NCBI RefSeq assembly: GCF_029873635.1
Contig: NC_080423.1
Coordinates: 103,765,273-103,829,272, forward strand
DNA: 64,000 nucleotides
From: Malania oleifera
Taxonomy: Eukaryota > Streptophyta > Magnoliopsida > Santalales > Ximeniaceae
Direction of reading: 5' to 3'
A model generated the notes under the pieces. That model ran no database searches, had not been told where the DNA came from, and saw only the letters and a program-made list of their open reading frames with translations. A program made the position numbers and the translations under genes. Positions 33,097 to 45,380 of the stretch are shown piece by piece (position 1 is the first letter of the stretch; each line of letters begins with the position of its first letter).

Positions 33097-35113
33097 TTAA
33101 GCACAACCAAGTGAACGCTTTGTTTTTAGGGGAATTTTAATCTTCCAAATAATTGAATAAAGAGGAAAGGAATAATTTGAATAGGTCATAAGCTCAAAGA
33201 ATGGTTTACAAGAAAACACCCCTGAATGATCCAGACACCAAGAACGAACATCCCTTCCCAAGGATAATTTACAATTATTCAATACAGACGAGAAGGAAGA
33301 TAGCTCCACCATCTCCTTATCATTTAGATGTCTCCTGAAATGAAGATTCTAAGAGACTAGAAAGCCACTCCCATTATCCACAAAGAAGAGATAACTTTGT
33401 TTGCCTTAGAGCACAATCTAAAAATACGAGGAAAAGCAATGGAAAAATAAATGTTCCCAAGCCATAAATCTTTCCAAAAACGAACTCGGGATCCCCTCCC
33501 CACTACAAATTTAGTGTGAGGGGTAAAAATATAGTAAATTTGGGAAATAGACCTCCACAGACTCCCCAAAGAACATCTTAAGCTAGCATTGGTATCCCCC
33601 ACCCATTTTCATCCAACCCAAACTTACTACAAATCACTCTATGCCATAGGGAATTATCTTCTAAAGAGAAGCACCACAACCATTTAGCTAAAAGAGCAGT
33701 GTTTTTAGACACTAAGTTATCAAGACCCAACCCCCTCCCTCTCCTTTTTGGACTCACAAGCCTCTGCCCTGCTAACTTGATCCCTACAAACCCCCAAAGT
33801 AGATCACAAAAAATCCCTCATAATTCTCTCAAGCTTAATATTGACTCCTACTCGAATTCTAAAAAAAGACAAAAAATACAAAGGGATGCTAGAGAGACAA
33901 GCCCGGATAAGTGTAATTCTACAACCAAAAAAGAAAAGGCACTCCCTCAACCGACTAATCTCTTTGTAATCCTTTCCACTACTGGATTCCAAAAATCCAC
34001 CCCTCTAGGATTACAACCCAATGGAACCCGTAAATAAGTTAGGGGCCAATCCAATAAACCACACCCCACTCCTGCTGCCCAATCTCTAGTCCTCTCATTG
34101 AGTACATTAAGGGCTGCTAATCCACTTCTCCCCATATTAATCTTAAGCCCAAAACTCTCTCAAAAACATTGAGTATACCCAAAATTCTTCTAAATGAAAG
34201 GTTATGATCGTCAAGAAATAAAATGGTATCATTAGCAAATTGAAGTTGAGAAACCACCAGCCCTTCATTCCCCACAATTAACCAACCTTCTATCAATTGC
34301 CCTATCCACCATCCAACTTAAAGCATCAACTACAAATACAAACAAAAGAAGGATAAAGGGTCTCCTTGTCTAATGCCTCTCAAAGTAATAAACCAAGATT
34401 TAAGGTTCACCGTTAACAACAACTAAAAACCACACATTAGACTCAACGTTCCCCAAAACCTTTTTTCGTAAACACTTTATCTAGCAAAATCCAACTCACT
34501 CTATCATAGGATTTCTTGAAATCTATTTTGAAAATCAACCCTCCCACCCTTCTTGCTCCTACAAATGTCCTCCACCACCTCATTAGCAGCTAGGAGAGCA
34601 TCCACTACTCATCTCCTCCCCCCCCCCCCCCAAAAAAAAAAAAAGACAGAAACTTCTAGGCTCAAGAAATAAAATCATTGAGCACCGCACTCAACCTATT
34701 AGCTAAGACTTCAGTGATAATCTTATATATACACACTAGAGACAAGACTAATAGGTATAGAGTCCTCAACCTTAGAAGAAATAGCTTGCTTGAACATCAA
34801 AGCTATAAAGTTAGAACTGATACTCTCGCTCAAACACCCATTCCCATAGAAATCAGTGAAAACTTTCATCAAATCAGCCTTAGCTATCTCCCGACAATCT
34901 TGAACAGTGGCAATGTTAAACCTATCCGGACCTAACACCTTATCTTTATCCATCCCAAAAACCACCCCACCCCCCTCACTTCCTCCTCATCAAAAGGTCT
35001 CTCTAACCAATGGAGATGATCAGCAGAGACTTGGGCAAAGTAGGAATAATGGCTCATCTTTATCAAAGTTTGGAAGGAATCATAACCGTACTTTCCCCCA
35101 AAAACTCATGTAA
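33097..35113 (-). pseudogene. L1 ORF2 reverse transcriptase and connection region, decayed
   Basis: Read from high to low coordinates. FDEEEVRGV and GMDKDKVLGPDRF (near 34950) mark the start of the L1 reverse transcriptase, followed by FTDFYGNGCL. GRSGLAALNVLNERTRDW and LTYLRVPLGCNPRG (near 34000-34130) lie after the catalytic core. ISRLRECLFFFGCRITLIRA and SIPLYFLSFFRI lie near 33850-33990. GRGSRVRFWKDLWLG (near 33480) and SWCLDHSGVFSCKPFFELM (near 33200) belong to the connection before the zinc-binding end. Stops and frameshifts are many, so no enzyme can be made. Confidence 0.75.
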
Positions 35114-35281
35114 TCTACAAATCCACATTTCCCCAAAATAGTCATTTTATTTTTTACTCTTAAAATAAAATCATTTTTCTAAAGCCCAAAAATATCTTCA
35201 AAAATAGAAATTACTTCTTTCTTAGCGGGCCTTGAGGGCGATTCATGTAGAACAAGAAGTCAAACCATGGGTATGCCCTTG

Positions 35282-35625
35282 TTGGAGACTAATTCAAAAA
35301 AATTGGATCAAGGGATTATTGTGTTTAGTTAATTAGTATATTATGTCCATATAGTCTAAATAGTAGTAGGATTATGTATATTTGGGGCTTTGTTGTTAGT
35401 AGATATGTTTTTCAGTGGTTCATTTTGTAATTTCATGTATGTTTGGGAATATATATATAATTTATTGTATTTTAGGCTTTCTTAAAGCCATGTAGAAATC
35501 AGTTTTCGTTGAATTTCAATTGAACTCAACATGTGTTGTTTCCCCCATCGTACATCCTTCTTTCCTCTTTCTTTCTCTTCCTCCCAGATTCCCTCTTGGC
35601 AATAATCCTTGATCCTGCTACTACA
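35282..35625 (+). mobile_element. 5' LTR of a Copia-type element (remnant)
   Basis: TGTTGGAG...CTACA termini, with a primer-binding-site-like TGGTGTCAGAGC at 35631-35642. The following interior (35643-35823, resuming at 46891) is interrupted by the Gypsy element. No matching 3' LTR or pol was found, so the copy is truncated or is a non-autonomous form. Confidence 0.65.
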
Positions 35626-35895
35626 CCATTTGGTGTCAGAGCATGATCCTATCAATTCCACAATCTTCCACCGCTGTACATCCACAAACCCATACAACAG
35701 CACCAAAGTTTAATTGTTGTTCTACTTGGCCCTGTGTACCTGGAAAAAGAAATTCCAGTCAATGCCTCTCTTGATTCCCAATTTCCTGTATTTTTATCAT
35801 CACACTACAACCACCACTACAGTTGTAAGAACCCGACCCGTGATATATGGAATAAATTAATAAGAAAAGGGTAAAACAGTAAATTGAGCAGGCTT

Positions 35896-36090
35896 TGTCG
35901 ACTAAGCCAAAGTTTCGTCGACGAAGGCCCTTCAGTTGCTCGGCGACGAAATGCAGAGGCTCATCGACGAGGAAAAGCCAAGAGGTTTTGGGAAATCCGG
36001 AAATCTCAGGCTCGTCGACGAGGCCACCACTACGTCAACGAACTTCCTTCGTTGACTCGTCGACGAAGACGCCGCCTCATTGACGAGGTT
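35896..36090. repeat. GTCGAC(GA) palindrome array in Gypsy 5' LTR
   Basis: About eight copies and variants of CGTCGACGA are packed in under 200 bp directly upstream of the TATA box. In the 3' LTR (45076-45250) several are decayed. A segment of about 20 bp between two such words is missing there, consistent with repeat-mediated deletion. Confidence 0.8.
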
Positions 36091-37619
36091 GGCAGAGTCA
36101 AAGGTGCTATAAATATCTTTCTTGTTGCTTAGAAGCTAAGATATCTAAATTCTCTCCCTCTCTCTCTAGTTTTCTTCGCTGTTCGTCGCTAGAATCAACG
36201 ATCCGACGTTACTACGAGGATCAAGGAAGGATTCTCTTCGTGATTTATGGAACGGATCTTCGTTTCGGGGATTTTCAGGTTTCGACCCAAAATCGAGGTA
36301 AGGCTCAATTTTCATTTCTGTTTCGGTAGATCTATAGAGAATGAAATTGTAAGTATATATTGTACTGTGATTTATAGGTTTTGGGAACTCGGTTCGCTGT
36401 TTAAGAGTCGTAGAGTTCGTGTTTTGGTTTTTGGGAAAAGGTAAGGAGTTTCTATTTATATCAACTATTTTTGAAATCGGAATTGTTGAAATTGTTGTTT
36501 ACGACTATGTATGATTTGGCTACTTATTTGGGAAAATCTAACAGGTAAAATTATGGGATTTTCAAGTTACATTTTTTGGGAAAAAGGGGGTTTAGGTTGC
36601 ATCTTTGGTTTCGTAGGAAAACCGTATGCAAGTTGTTGAGTATATTGTATGGAGATGGCCGCACCTTGACTTGTTTTAAACTGTATTCTTGAAATTGTAA
36701 TTTATGTATTTACCAAATAAGTGTGGAATGAATTATTTTATTGAAAATGTTCCAAGTTTGTGAAAGGCCGAACCGGTTGTGTACCGTAGGCTATGATTTG
36801 TTGAAATGAGTTATAGGGACGTGAGTTCCCAAAATGTTCCAGGTTTTGTGAAAATGCCGAGTCGGAATAAGGCCAAACGTTGATGATAATCGAAGCGCGC
36901 TGGCTTATCCCCGAAAGCTAAGATGTGGAGACGGGTCGGTATAATACCGTAGGCGGAAGGTGTGAAATATCACTTTTTGTATCAGTTGATCACCAAAGGG
37001 TGTGGGTTCACCAGATATCGTACCGGCAACCCATGGGAGCTTGGGGCTGCGCCATATGTCGGGGACGCCGTGTAATATGGACCAGTTTCATTGCCGAAGA
37101 GTGTGACGACACTAGATATGGATCATGTGTTTGTGAGATATACTGGAAATGTATTGTGTTTATACTGTAACTGCAATGAGAAAATACTAGAACTGTGTTA
37201 TGTTTTATGTTAAAATAATACTCATATGCCACACACTGATATAACCTGATTCTTCCTTACTGAGAGGTGTCTCACCCCTATCGTACGTACATGTTTTCAG
37301 ATCCCTCAAGTAGCCGGAACTAGCGTCCTAGTATTGGGAGTGTGGTGGTCGGTCTAGCTGCGTATAGTACTAGTGTAAGTACTGGATTTTGGCCGGGTTG
37401 TTGTGCTGGGTTTTGTAGACACCCGGGGCCTTGTTTCGTATTATAGGACCTGGATGTTGGGTTTGTATAGACTTTGGTATGGTGTGGCACGTTAATATAG
37501 TTTGACTATTTTCCGCTATGTAAACTCTGTTGGTAAATGTGATTAGGGTATACAGGAATCCCACAGGATCGGACCCTACATTGTATAGTATCATGTGTGT
37601 TTGAATGATATAGAGACAG

Positions 37620-39927
37620 TGTTGACTCTATTAGTCTAATCCTGTTTTGATAATGACAAATCACTTGGTATTTGATCTGTGCATTGAGATTATGAACAGG
37701 AACAATATTTAGCATGCACAGAAAGTGATGAAGTTATGGAAGTCACAAGGATTAAAGCATATGTATATATACCCTGTCACAATTCATGGAACTAGAAGTG
37801 TAGAAGAATGAAGATGCAAGCGTCAAGTCCAAGATCTTCATGGGAATGGATATTTAGAAATTAAATGTATTTATATATATTGTACGATGAAATTTGAAGC
37901 TCAAATATGACCTTAGATTGACCATAGGACCTCCAAGTAACATGAAAAACCTTTTTTTATAAAATGTCTAATGTAAACAAATGTTTTTAAATAGTTTTGA
38001 AGTTAAAAGAAGGCAAAAACTAATTTTTACAAAGGGATTAGTTAATCGGCCAGTCGGCTGAACAGTAAAGATGAGCAATTTTCTTAATCAATTAGTTCTT
38101 ATCTTAAAGGGTACTCAACATGAAAGTTATGAGATGTACTCTTAGCTTTCTATTGATACTAGGAATGTCCAATTTGGAATCGTATAGAAAAAGTTATGGC
38201 CAAAACACTGAAAGGTGTACGTAGCACAAAAATTCCCTTCATGCTTCTTACGTCACATTGATGGGCATTTTTATTAATCCATAACTTCTTATTTTAAAAT
38301 GTGTTCAACATAAAAGTTGTGGTATTTTCTCTTAGCTTTCTGTTGACACCAAGAACGTCCAATTTGGAGTACTATAGTAAAAATTATGTCCAAAACACTC
38401 ACTCGAGCAGAACGTCGGTTCAGCGCGGATACGCGCGGAATTTCTTTTAAATAAATTGATCCAACGGCCAGAAATCCATCTAAGGCCGAGAACTCTTATA
38501 AAATTAACCTAGAAACCCTAATGCCTCACTTTTTGCATAATATTGAGAGACTTGAACATTCTTGCACATCTCTTGAGAAGTTTTGAAAATTCTTGCTAAG
38601 AATCATTGCCTGCACTGCAAAGAACACACTTTTACTTGGGCATTTGTATATTCAAGATCTGAGCAAATACACGCGCAACTTCTGCTAAAGCTCAGTTTAC
38701 TGAGCTTTCAATTTTTTATTAATCGATCATCTTCTCCATTATTCGTTTATTGAAAAATCTTTTTGGGAGTAAAAAACTCATTTTCCCATTGTTATTTATT
38801 TGAAAAATCTTTTGGGAATAGCTTTCTAAAGTTTGAATCCTTGTGATATTCAAAGTTGTATTTTTATTCAAAGAGATCTATCTTATTGGTGCAAAAAGTG
38901 TTTGAAAAATATTATTTAAATCTTTGAAATATTCAAAATCACATTTTTATTCAAATATTTAATCGTACGAATTATTTTATAGCAAGAACTTAGATTTGCA
39001 TAATACTCAAAAATTCTTTCGTCTCACAAACTTATTCTTGAATATTCATTCTGAGAGATTGGAATTATTTGATTGCAACTAAGAGCCTCTATATACATAT
39101 CCTTGAAGAATATTATTTTTGAAACATAGTGTTAAAATCTTTGCAATATTCAAGGTCGTATATTTATTCAAAAATTCAACTTGAAAAATTATTGATAGCT
39201 AAAACATAGATCTTTGTATTATTAAAGATCATTTTTTAAAGGATCTTATTTTCTAATCTTGCATAAAGTATTCTGGAATCGAATCATACGTTCTCCAAAG
39301 CATTTATTTATAAATCATTTTTGGGAGATACTGATTTAAAAGGTAAATTTATAGAGCATATCATTCATATAACGATCTTATCGTTATATACATACTGAGC
39401 TTCAAGTTTTATCATATGAATATGTGTTAAGAATTTTTATTGTACACATTAGCTTGTTCAGAAGCATCTGAGTATTCAAGAATTTCATCTATCTATTGTA
39501 TTGACAGTTCGGGTTGTGAACCGGGTGAGGAGGAAGCTGTACCTCTTGTAAGCAGTAGATTGTAAGGGAAGCTCCGTCTCGGTTAAAGGAGCAGGGATTT
39601 AGTGGAATCCTTGAGTGGGTTGCTCAAGGCGAGGACGTAGGGCGGTTTGGCTGAACCTCATAAAATCGTGTTTGCCTTCTCTCTTCCCTTATCTTTTTAA
39701 TTTCCGCTTGCATTTCATTATCAGCTTTTGCATGGTTGTATGTTGATTTATATTATACGCACTTGATAATTAATTGGGTAAAATAAAATTTATTGAGATA
39801 ATAATTTGAATTAATTTCAAGTCCTTGCAATTAATTTGTTAAAAATTTGGATTAAGAGGTAAAATAAACTTAAAGATTTTTAAAATACCCAATTCACCCC
39901 CCTCTTGGGATTACACCTGAAATAACA
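37620..39927 (+). mobile_element. solo LTR, Sirevirus-like Copia, inside Gypsy LTR
   Basis: A 2308-bp unit with TGTTG...TAACA ends. It has a TTTTGATAATGACAAAT motif near its start and CCAATTCACCCCCCTC near its end, both shared with 59192-61127. GACAG (37615-37619) and GATAG (39928-39932) form the target duplication with one mismatch. The uninterrupted 3' Gypsy LTR (near 46835) confirms the empty site. A TATA-like CTTATAAAAT lies near 38497, and CAGTCGGCTGA at 38050. No coding capacity. Confidence 0.92.
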
Positions 39928-39987
39928 GATAGGTTAGGTTACTAACTCATCCCTGGGGCCCAGTGCCGGGTTCGGGGTGTGACAGCT

Positions 39988-39999
39988 TGGTACCAGAGC
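39988..39999 (+). promoter_or_regulatory. Gypsy primer-binding site (tRNA-Met type)
   Basis: TGGTACCAGAGC lies three bases after the 5' LTR end and matches the plant initiator tRNA-Met site with one difference. Confidence 0.85.
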
Positions 40000-40312
40000 T
40001 AACCAGGTTGTTAGGTCTTGTCGATTTTGTTAGGCGTAGCTATGTGTACATACCAGAGGATAGGACATAGGAAATGGGCAGAGTAGGTCAACGGTTGTTT
40101 GGTTGCTAGACAGGGACTCGTTGGCGGTGTTCTAAGTTTTTCCTGGAATGACGATTTCAGTAAAACCACAGCAAACCACTGATAATTTTCGTGTCAGCGT
40201 GATAGGACAGACCTAGACCTGTGAGATGTTAGTTAACATGATTAGTTGTAAATGATTGCGTTAATTGTACGTGGTGTAGGAGTTCTAATAGATTCCTATC
40301 GTATTTTTCAGA

Positions 40313-41258
40313 ATGGAGCCCAAGGATAACAAATTGGAAAGCGGTTCCAAGGGAATTGCGAGCGATGAGTCACATTCTGTGCCTCAAGGTTTGACGAGGC
40401 AGGTTATGCGGGAGATCGAACGGAAAGTTAGGGAACGTGAGCATTCTCCTACTGCTGCGGGGTGTACCATCGAAAGGTTCACACGTATGCACTCTCCGAC
40501 GTTTTCAGGAGGACCCGATCCGATGATAGCAGAGGACTAGGTCGAGAAGACCGAATGGATTCTGGAGGTCTTACAATGCACAGATAAGCAAAGAGTCCTC
40601 TACGCTACCTTCTAGCTGTCTGGGGAGGCTGGGCGATGGTGGACTGCAGTGAGTCTGCTGGAGAAGCAAAGAGCTGGTCCTACAGAGATGACATGGAGCC
40701 GCTTCAAGGAAGTGTTCTTTGAAATATACTTCCCGACCTCTACACGTGATGCTAAGGCGGATGAGTTCTCTGTTCTGACACAGGGAGACATGACACTGCA
40801 GGGGTATGCAGCTCGGTATATAAAGCTATCCCGTTTCGCATCATGCTTGATTTCGAACGAGTACGAGAAGACTCGGAAGTTCGAGAAGGACCTGAAGAAG
40901 AACATCCGCAGATTAGTGGGTATGCTTCAGATCCGTGAGTTTTCGATTTTGGTGGACAAGGCCACTGTGATTAAGACCGGCATCCAAGAGGATAAGGTGG
41001 ATCAGGAACCAAAGAAGAGGCCAGTGCCTTCTGGCTCTCAGCCTGGTTCTCGCCAGGGGAAATGGAAGAAGAGAAACTATAGTACGGGAAGTCGCCAGAG
41101 TTCGGAGTGGCAGGGTTCGCGGGGGGACCAATACCGGGAACGTTGTGTCAGGTACCATAGACGACATGACGGGGAATGCAAGCCGTTTAGGGGTAACTGC
41201 TACAACTGTGGCTAGTCAGGTCACATGGCTCGGGATTGTCACACACCAAAGAGGGGTA
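40313..41258 (+). pseudogene. Gypsy gag
   Basis: The structural protein of the particle. The frame starts at ATG 40313 (MEPKDNKLESGSKG). It holds the retrotransposon gag domain at about 40600-40990 (WSRFKEVFFEIYFP, QGDMTLQGYAARYIKLSRFA) and a basic Gln/Ser-rich linker. It ends with a CCHC knuckle beginning CYNCG and continuing SGHMARDC at about 41200-41240. Three in-frame TAG stops interrupt it: 40538-40540 (Trp expected), 40613-40615 (Gln expected) and 41213-41215 inside the knuckle (Gln expected). All three fit C-to-T change at CAG on one strand or the other. Confidence 0.9.
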
Positions 41259-41840
41259 CGCCCGCTTCGAGTCAGAATCGGGGTAGTAATCAGGTATTCT
41301 GGGGAACTTATCAGGCGAACACAGCGCCAGCAAGGATATACTCGCTTACTCCAACGGATGTTAAGCATGCTAGGAATGTGGTGACAGGTACTATAATATT
41401 GCTTTCAAATAAAGCTGTGGCTTTATTTGATTCGGGTGCGACCCAAGTCATGAATGAAGAGTTGTCTGTAACTACACCATCTGGGAGTGTATCGTTCTGT
41501 AGGAGGATGTTAGAAAACTGCCCAGTGGTAATTCAGGGAAGGTTGCTACCGGCGAATCTTGTGGTATACGACATGTCTAGGTTCGATGTCATATTGGGGA
41601 TGGATTGGTTATCCTCCAGCTACGTTGTGATTGATTGTCGTGGAAAGGCGGTAAAGTTTAAACCTCCTGGGGAGCAGGAGTACGAGTTTATAGGATCGTG
41701 TGTGCGTTCGACACCACAGATTCTATCGGCATTGCGGGCGAGGAGGTTACTCTTAGACGGATGTCAGGGGTACCTAACTAGGGTGAAGGAACCACCGCGG
41801 GATGAGTTGAAGCTCGAGGATATTCGAGTGGTTAACGAGT
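41259..41840 (+). pseudogene. Gypsy aspartic protease
   Basis: Continues the gag frame. The active-site motif reads ALFDSGAT at about 41416-41440, and the flap-side motif FDVILGMDWL at about 41583-41612, both characteristic of Gypsy proteases that cut the polyprotein in the particle. No stop occurs inside this domain. An upstream stop in the gag knuckle prevents translation into it. Confidence 0.9.
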
Positions 41841-43180
41841 TCCCGGATGTATTTACAGAAGACTTACCCAGTTTACCTCCGGATTGTGAGGTGGAGTTTG
41901 CGATAGAGTTGCTGCCTGGCAAAGCACCAATCTCTAAAGTTCCGTACCGGATGGCTCCAACGGAACTTCAAGAGTTGAAGGAGTAGTTACAGGAATTACT
42001 AGACAAGAGCTTTATTCAACCTAGTGCTTCGCCCTGGGGAGCTCCAGTTCTGTTTGTGAAGAAGAAAGACGAGTCGATGCGCATGTGCATTGATTACCGT
42101 GAGATTAACAAGGTAACAATGAAGAATCGTTACCCGTTGCCTTGTATCGATGATCTCTTTGACTAGCTACAGGGGACACAAGTCTTTTCGAAGATCAACC
42201 TATGGCCAGGGTATCATCAAGTGAGGGTTTGATCTAAGGATGTTGCGAAGACTGCTTTTCGAACCAGATACGGCTACTACGAGTTCTTAGTCATGCCTTT
42301 TGGGTTGATGAATGCTCCGACAGTGTTCATGAATCTGATGAACAGGGTTTTCCATGAATACCTGGACCAGTTTGTAGTGGTGTTTATAGATGACATTCTG
42401 GTATACTTGAGGAGTCCGGAAGAGCATGAAAACCATTTGAGGTTGGTACTACAAATTCTGCGGGAGAGAAAGTTGTATGTCAAGCTGAGGAAATGTGAGT
42501 TCTGGTTGAATCATGTCGCATTTTTAGGTCATGTGGTGTCTAAGGGCAGTATCTCAGTTGATCCTAGCAAGATTGAAGCCGTGGTCGACTGGGTGAGACC
42601 GAAGAGTGTGTAGGAGGTTCGGAGTTTCCTAGGACTGGCGGGTTATTATCGTCGGTTCGTGGAGGGATTCTCTAAGTTGTCTGGGCCTCTGATACGATTG
42701 ACCAAGAAGGGGGTGAAATTTGATTGGACCAATGATTGCAAGCAATGTTTTCGGGAGTTGAAGCGCCGACTGGTAAATGCTCCGGTCTTGACCATTCCTT
42801 CTGAGGATGACGGTTTTTTGATATATAGCGACGCGCCTCTAAAGGGTTTGGGATGTATGCTTATGCAACAGGGTAAAGTAGATTACGCTTCTCGGCAACT
42901 CAAGGAATACGAGAAGAATTACCATACGCATGATTTGGAATTGGCTGCTATAGTTTATGCACTGAAGATCTGGCGACACTACCTATATGGTGTTTAGTGT
43001 GAGATTTTCACTAACTACAAAAGCCTCGAGTACTTTTTCACGCAGAAGGAATTGAACATGAGACAGCGGAGGTGGTTTGAACTTATCAAAGAATACGATT
43101 GTACCATCAGTTATCACCCAGAGAAAGCCAACGTGGTAGCTGATGCGTTGAATCGGAAGTCAGACCATGCGGCAGTATCT
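41841..43180 (+). pseudogene. Gypsy reverse transcriptase and RNase H
   Basis: The DNA polymerase domain begins near LPPDCEVEFAIELLPG (41872). It shows CIDYREIN (42089), FSKINLWPGYHQ (42187, Asn where the first catalytic Asp is usual), [11 protein letters not shown] and the catalytic FIDDILVY (42384). The connection [17 protein letters not shown] leads into RNase H ([14 protein letters not shown] near 42820, then YPHK-like [22 protein letters not shown]). Stops at 41984, 42164, 42611 and 42995 are TAG where family members have Gln, and 42230 is TGA where Arg is expected. No active enzyme can be made. Confidence 0.9.
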
Positions 43181-44714
43181 ACAGTTGTAGCTCAACATCA
43201 TATCAGACGGGATCTGAAAAGCCTTGGCATAGAGTTGGCGGTCAGAGATCATCAGGCTTTCATTGCTAACTTGGTGATCCAGCCAACTTTATTTGAGCGT
43301 ATTAAAGCCGCGCAAGCTAGTGATGCGGAGTTAGTTGAGACTGTGAAGAAAGTGCAGCAAGGGTTGGCTGTGGATTTTAACCTCTTTGAGGGAGGTGTGT
43401 TGAGGTTTGAACCAGACTGTGTGTTCCAAACGACGATAAGATTAGAAGGACGATTCTGGACGAAGTGCATCGTTCTTTGTATACGGTACATTTTGGTAGA
43501 GTACGAAAATGTATCGGGATTTGCACGAGACCTTTTGGTGGAGTGGTATGAAAAGGGAGATTGCTCGATTCATGGAGCAGTGTCTGACGTGTCAGCAGGT
43601 GAAAGCTGAACATCAGAGGCTGGCAAGGCCGTTACAGCCCTTAGCTATTCCGAAATGGAAATGGGAGCATATTTCCATGGACTTTGAGACCAGATTGCCG
43701 CCAGCGCTTCACGGGCAGAATGTCATTTGGGTAACCGTGGACAGGTTGACGAAATCTGCTCACTTCATACCGATGAAGGTTAGCTACTCCTTGAGTAGGT
43801 TAGCGGACTTGTACGTGCATAAGATAGTTAGAATGCATGGGATACCGGTGTCCATTGTGTCAGAACGAGACCCAAAGTTTACCTCTCATTTCTGGAGATC
43901 TTACAGGAAGCACTAGGGATGAAGCTTACTTTCAGTACAGCGTTCCATCCCCGGACTGATGGACAGTCGAAAAGAACAATACAGATCTTGGAGGATATGT
44001 TACGGGCTTGTGTGTTAGACTTCGATGGTAGTTGGATGCAGTTTATGCCACTAGTAGCAGTTTGCCTATAACAATAACTTCCAGTCCAGTATCAGGATGG
44101 CACCGTTCGAGGCTCTGTATAGTCGGAGGTGTCGGTCTCCTCTGTATTGGGGTGAGGTTGGTGAACATCAGATATTAGGACCTGAACTCGTGCAGAAGGC
44201 GTCTGAGAAGGTGGGTTTAATCCGGGATAGGATTAAATCAGCTCAGAGTCGGCAGAAAAGTTACGCGGATGTTCGCCGCCGTGAATTAGAGTTCGAGGTG
44301 GGGGGTATGATATTCCTAAGGATCGCTCCGATGAAAGGGGTGATGAGATTTGGGAAGAAGGGCAAGCTAAGCCCGAAGTATATCGGACCATTCAAGGTTC
44401 TTGAGCGAGTGGGTCTGGCAGCCTACAGGATTGCACTACCCCCAGCGCTCTCGAGGATTCATGATGTGTTCCACGTATCCATGTTGAGGAGGTACGTGCC
44501 GGATCCATCGCATGCTATTAATTACGAGAACTTAGAAATTGGAGATACTTTAACGTATGAGGAGGTACCCGTTCAGATTTTGGACCGTAAAGTTCAGAAA
44601 CTTTGTACCAAGGACATACTGTTAGTGAAAGTATTGTGGCAGAATCATGAGGTTAAGGAAGCTTCTTGGGAATTGGAAGCAGAGATACGCCAGAAGTATC
44701 CACAGTTGTTCTGA
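43181..44714 (+). pseudogene. Gypsy integrase with chromodomain-like C-terminus
   Basis: The integrase zinc-binding region ([31 protein letters not shown]) starts at about 43500 after a frame change. The core has MDFETRLP and VDRLTKSAHFIPM (first Asp near 43680) and FHPRTDGQSKRTIQILEDML. Frame changes occur near 43910 and 44070. The last open part (44097-44714) carries the GPF-type motif YIGPFKVLERVG, HDVFHVSMLRRYVPD, and a terminal VKVLWQNHEVKEASWELE, which resembles the chromodomain-like end of Tekay/Del elements. Such domains are thought to steer integration to marked chromatin (family knowledge). Confidence 0.88.
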
Positions 44715-44991
44715 GTTGTGATTTTGATAGTAGAATCAGTGAGTATGCGTGTATTACTCTACTATTGTATTGTGATAGGTGGTTAGTCATTGGGAGTGTG
44801 TATTGTGAACTCCTGAGACGGTTTATGTATGTAACCACAGTATTCCTCCGCCATAAGTGAGGGTATGTATATATTGTGACGAGGCTGCGTTGTAGTAGCC
44901 GCCGGCTTTTTCCTAGAATCGAGTATGTGTATTTGGTTGTGTGGAAGAGTTCATAATGAGAGATTGCAAATTTTGAGGACAAAATTTTTGT
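44715..44991 (+). other. Gypsy 3' untranslated region
   Basis: Non-coding stretch between the integrase stop and the polypurine tract. Confidence 0.7.
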
Positions 44992-45003
44992 AAGGAGGGG
45001 AGG
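44992..45003 (+). promoter_or_regulatory. Gypsy polypurine tract
   Basis: AAGGAGGGGAGG directly before the 3' LTR. Confidence 0.85.
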
Positions 45004-45004
45004 T

Positions 45005-45339
45005 TGTAAGAACCCGACCCGTGATATATGGAATAAATGAATTTAAAAAGGGTAAAATAGTAAATTGAGCAGGCTTCGTCGACAAAGCCAGAGTTTCGTC
45101 GACAAAGGCCCTTCTGTTGCTTGGCGATGAAATGCAGAGGCTCGTCAACAAGGAAAAACCGAGAGGTTTTGGGAAATCCAGAAATCTCAGGCTCGTCGAT
45201 GAACTTCCTTCGTTGACTCGTCGACGAAGACGCCGCTTCGTTGACGAGGTTGGCCAAGTCAAAGGTGCTATAAATATCTTTCTTGTTGCTTAGAAGCTAA
45301 GATATATAAATTCTCTCCCTCTCTCTAAGAACTCGAAAC

Positions 45340-45380
<41 letters not shown>

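Larger units (their letters stand above)
29366..35281 (-). mobile_element. 5'-truncated L1 LINE interrupted by RTE and TRIM
   Basis: Minus-strand L1 pieces run from the linker and reverse-transcriptase start (about 35110) to the zinc-binding end (about 29530) and an A-rich tail at 29365-29390. The RTE at 29946-33069 splits the zinc-binding domain. Reading across it restores the expected order, with a 12-bp target duplication. No ORF1 or endonuclease is seen, as expected after 5' truncation. Confidence 0.8.
35824..39984 (+). repeat. Gypsy 5' LTR, interrupted
   Basis: About 1.85 kb of LTR sequence split by the solo LTR at 37620-39927. The TATA box CTATAAATAT at 36108 lies just after a GTCGAC-rich block. 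Confidence 0.92.

Noticed and set aside
35884-36132. Arg-rich open frames in the Gypsy 5' LTR
   Set aside because: They arise from the CGTCGACGA array and are not conserved as a frame in the 3' LTR.
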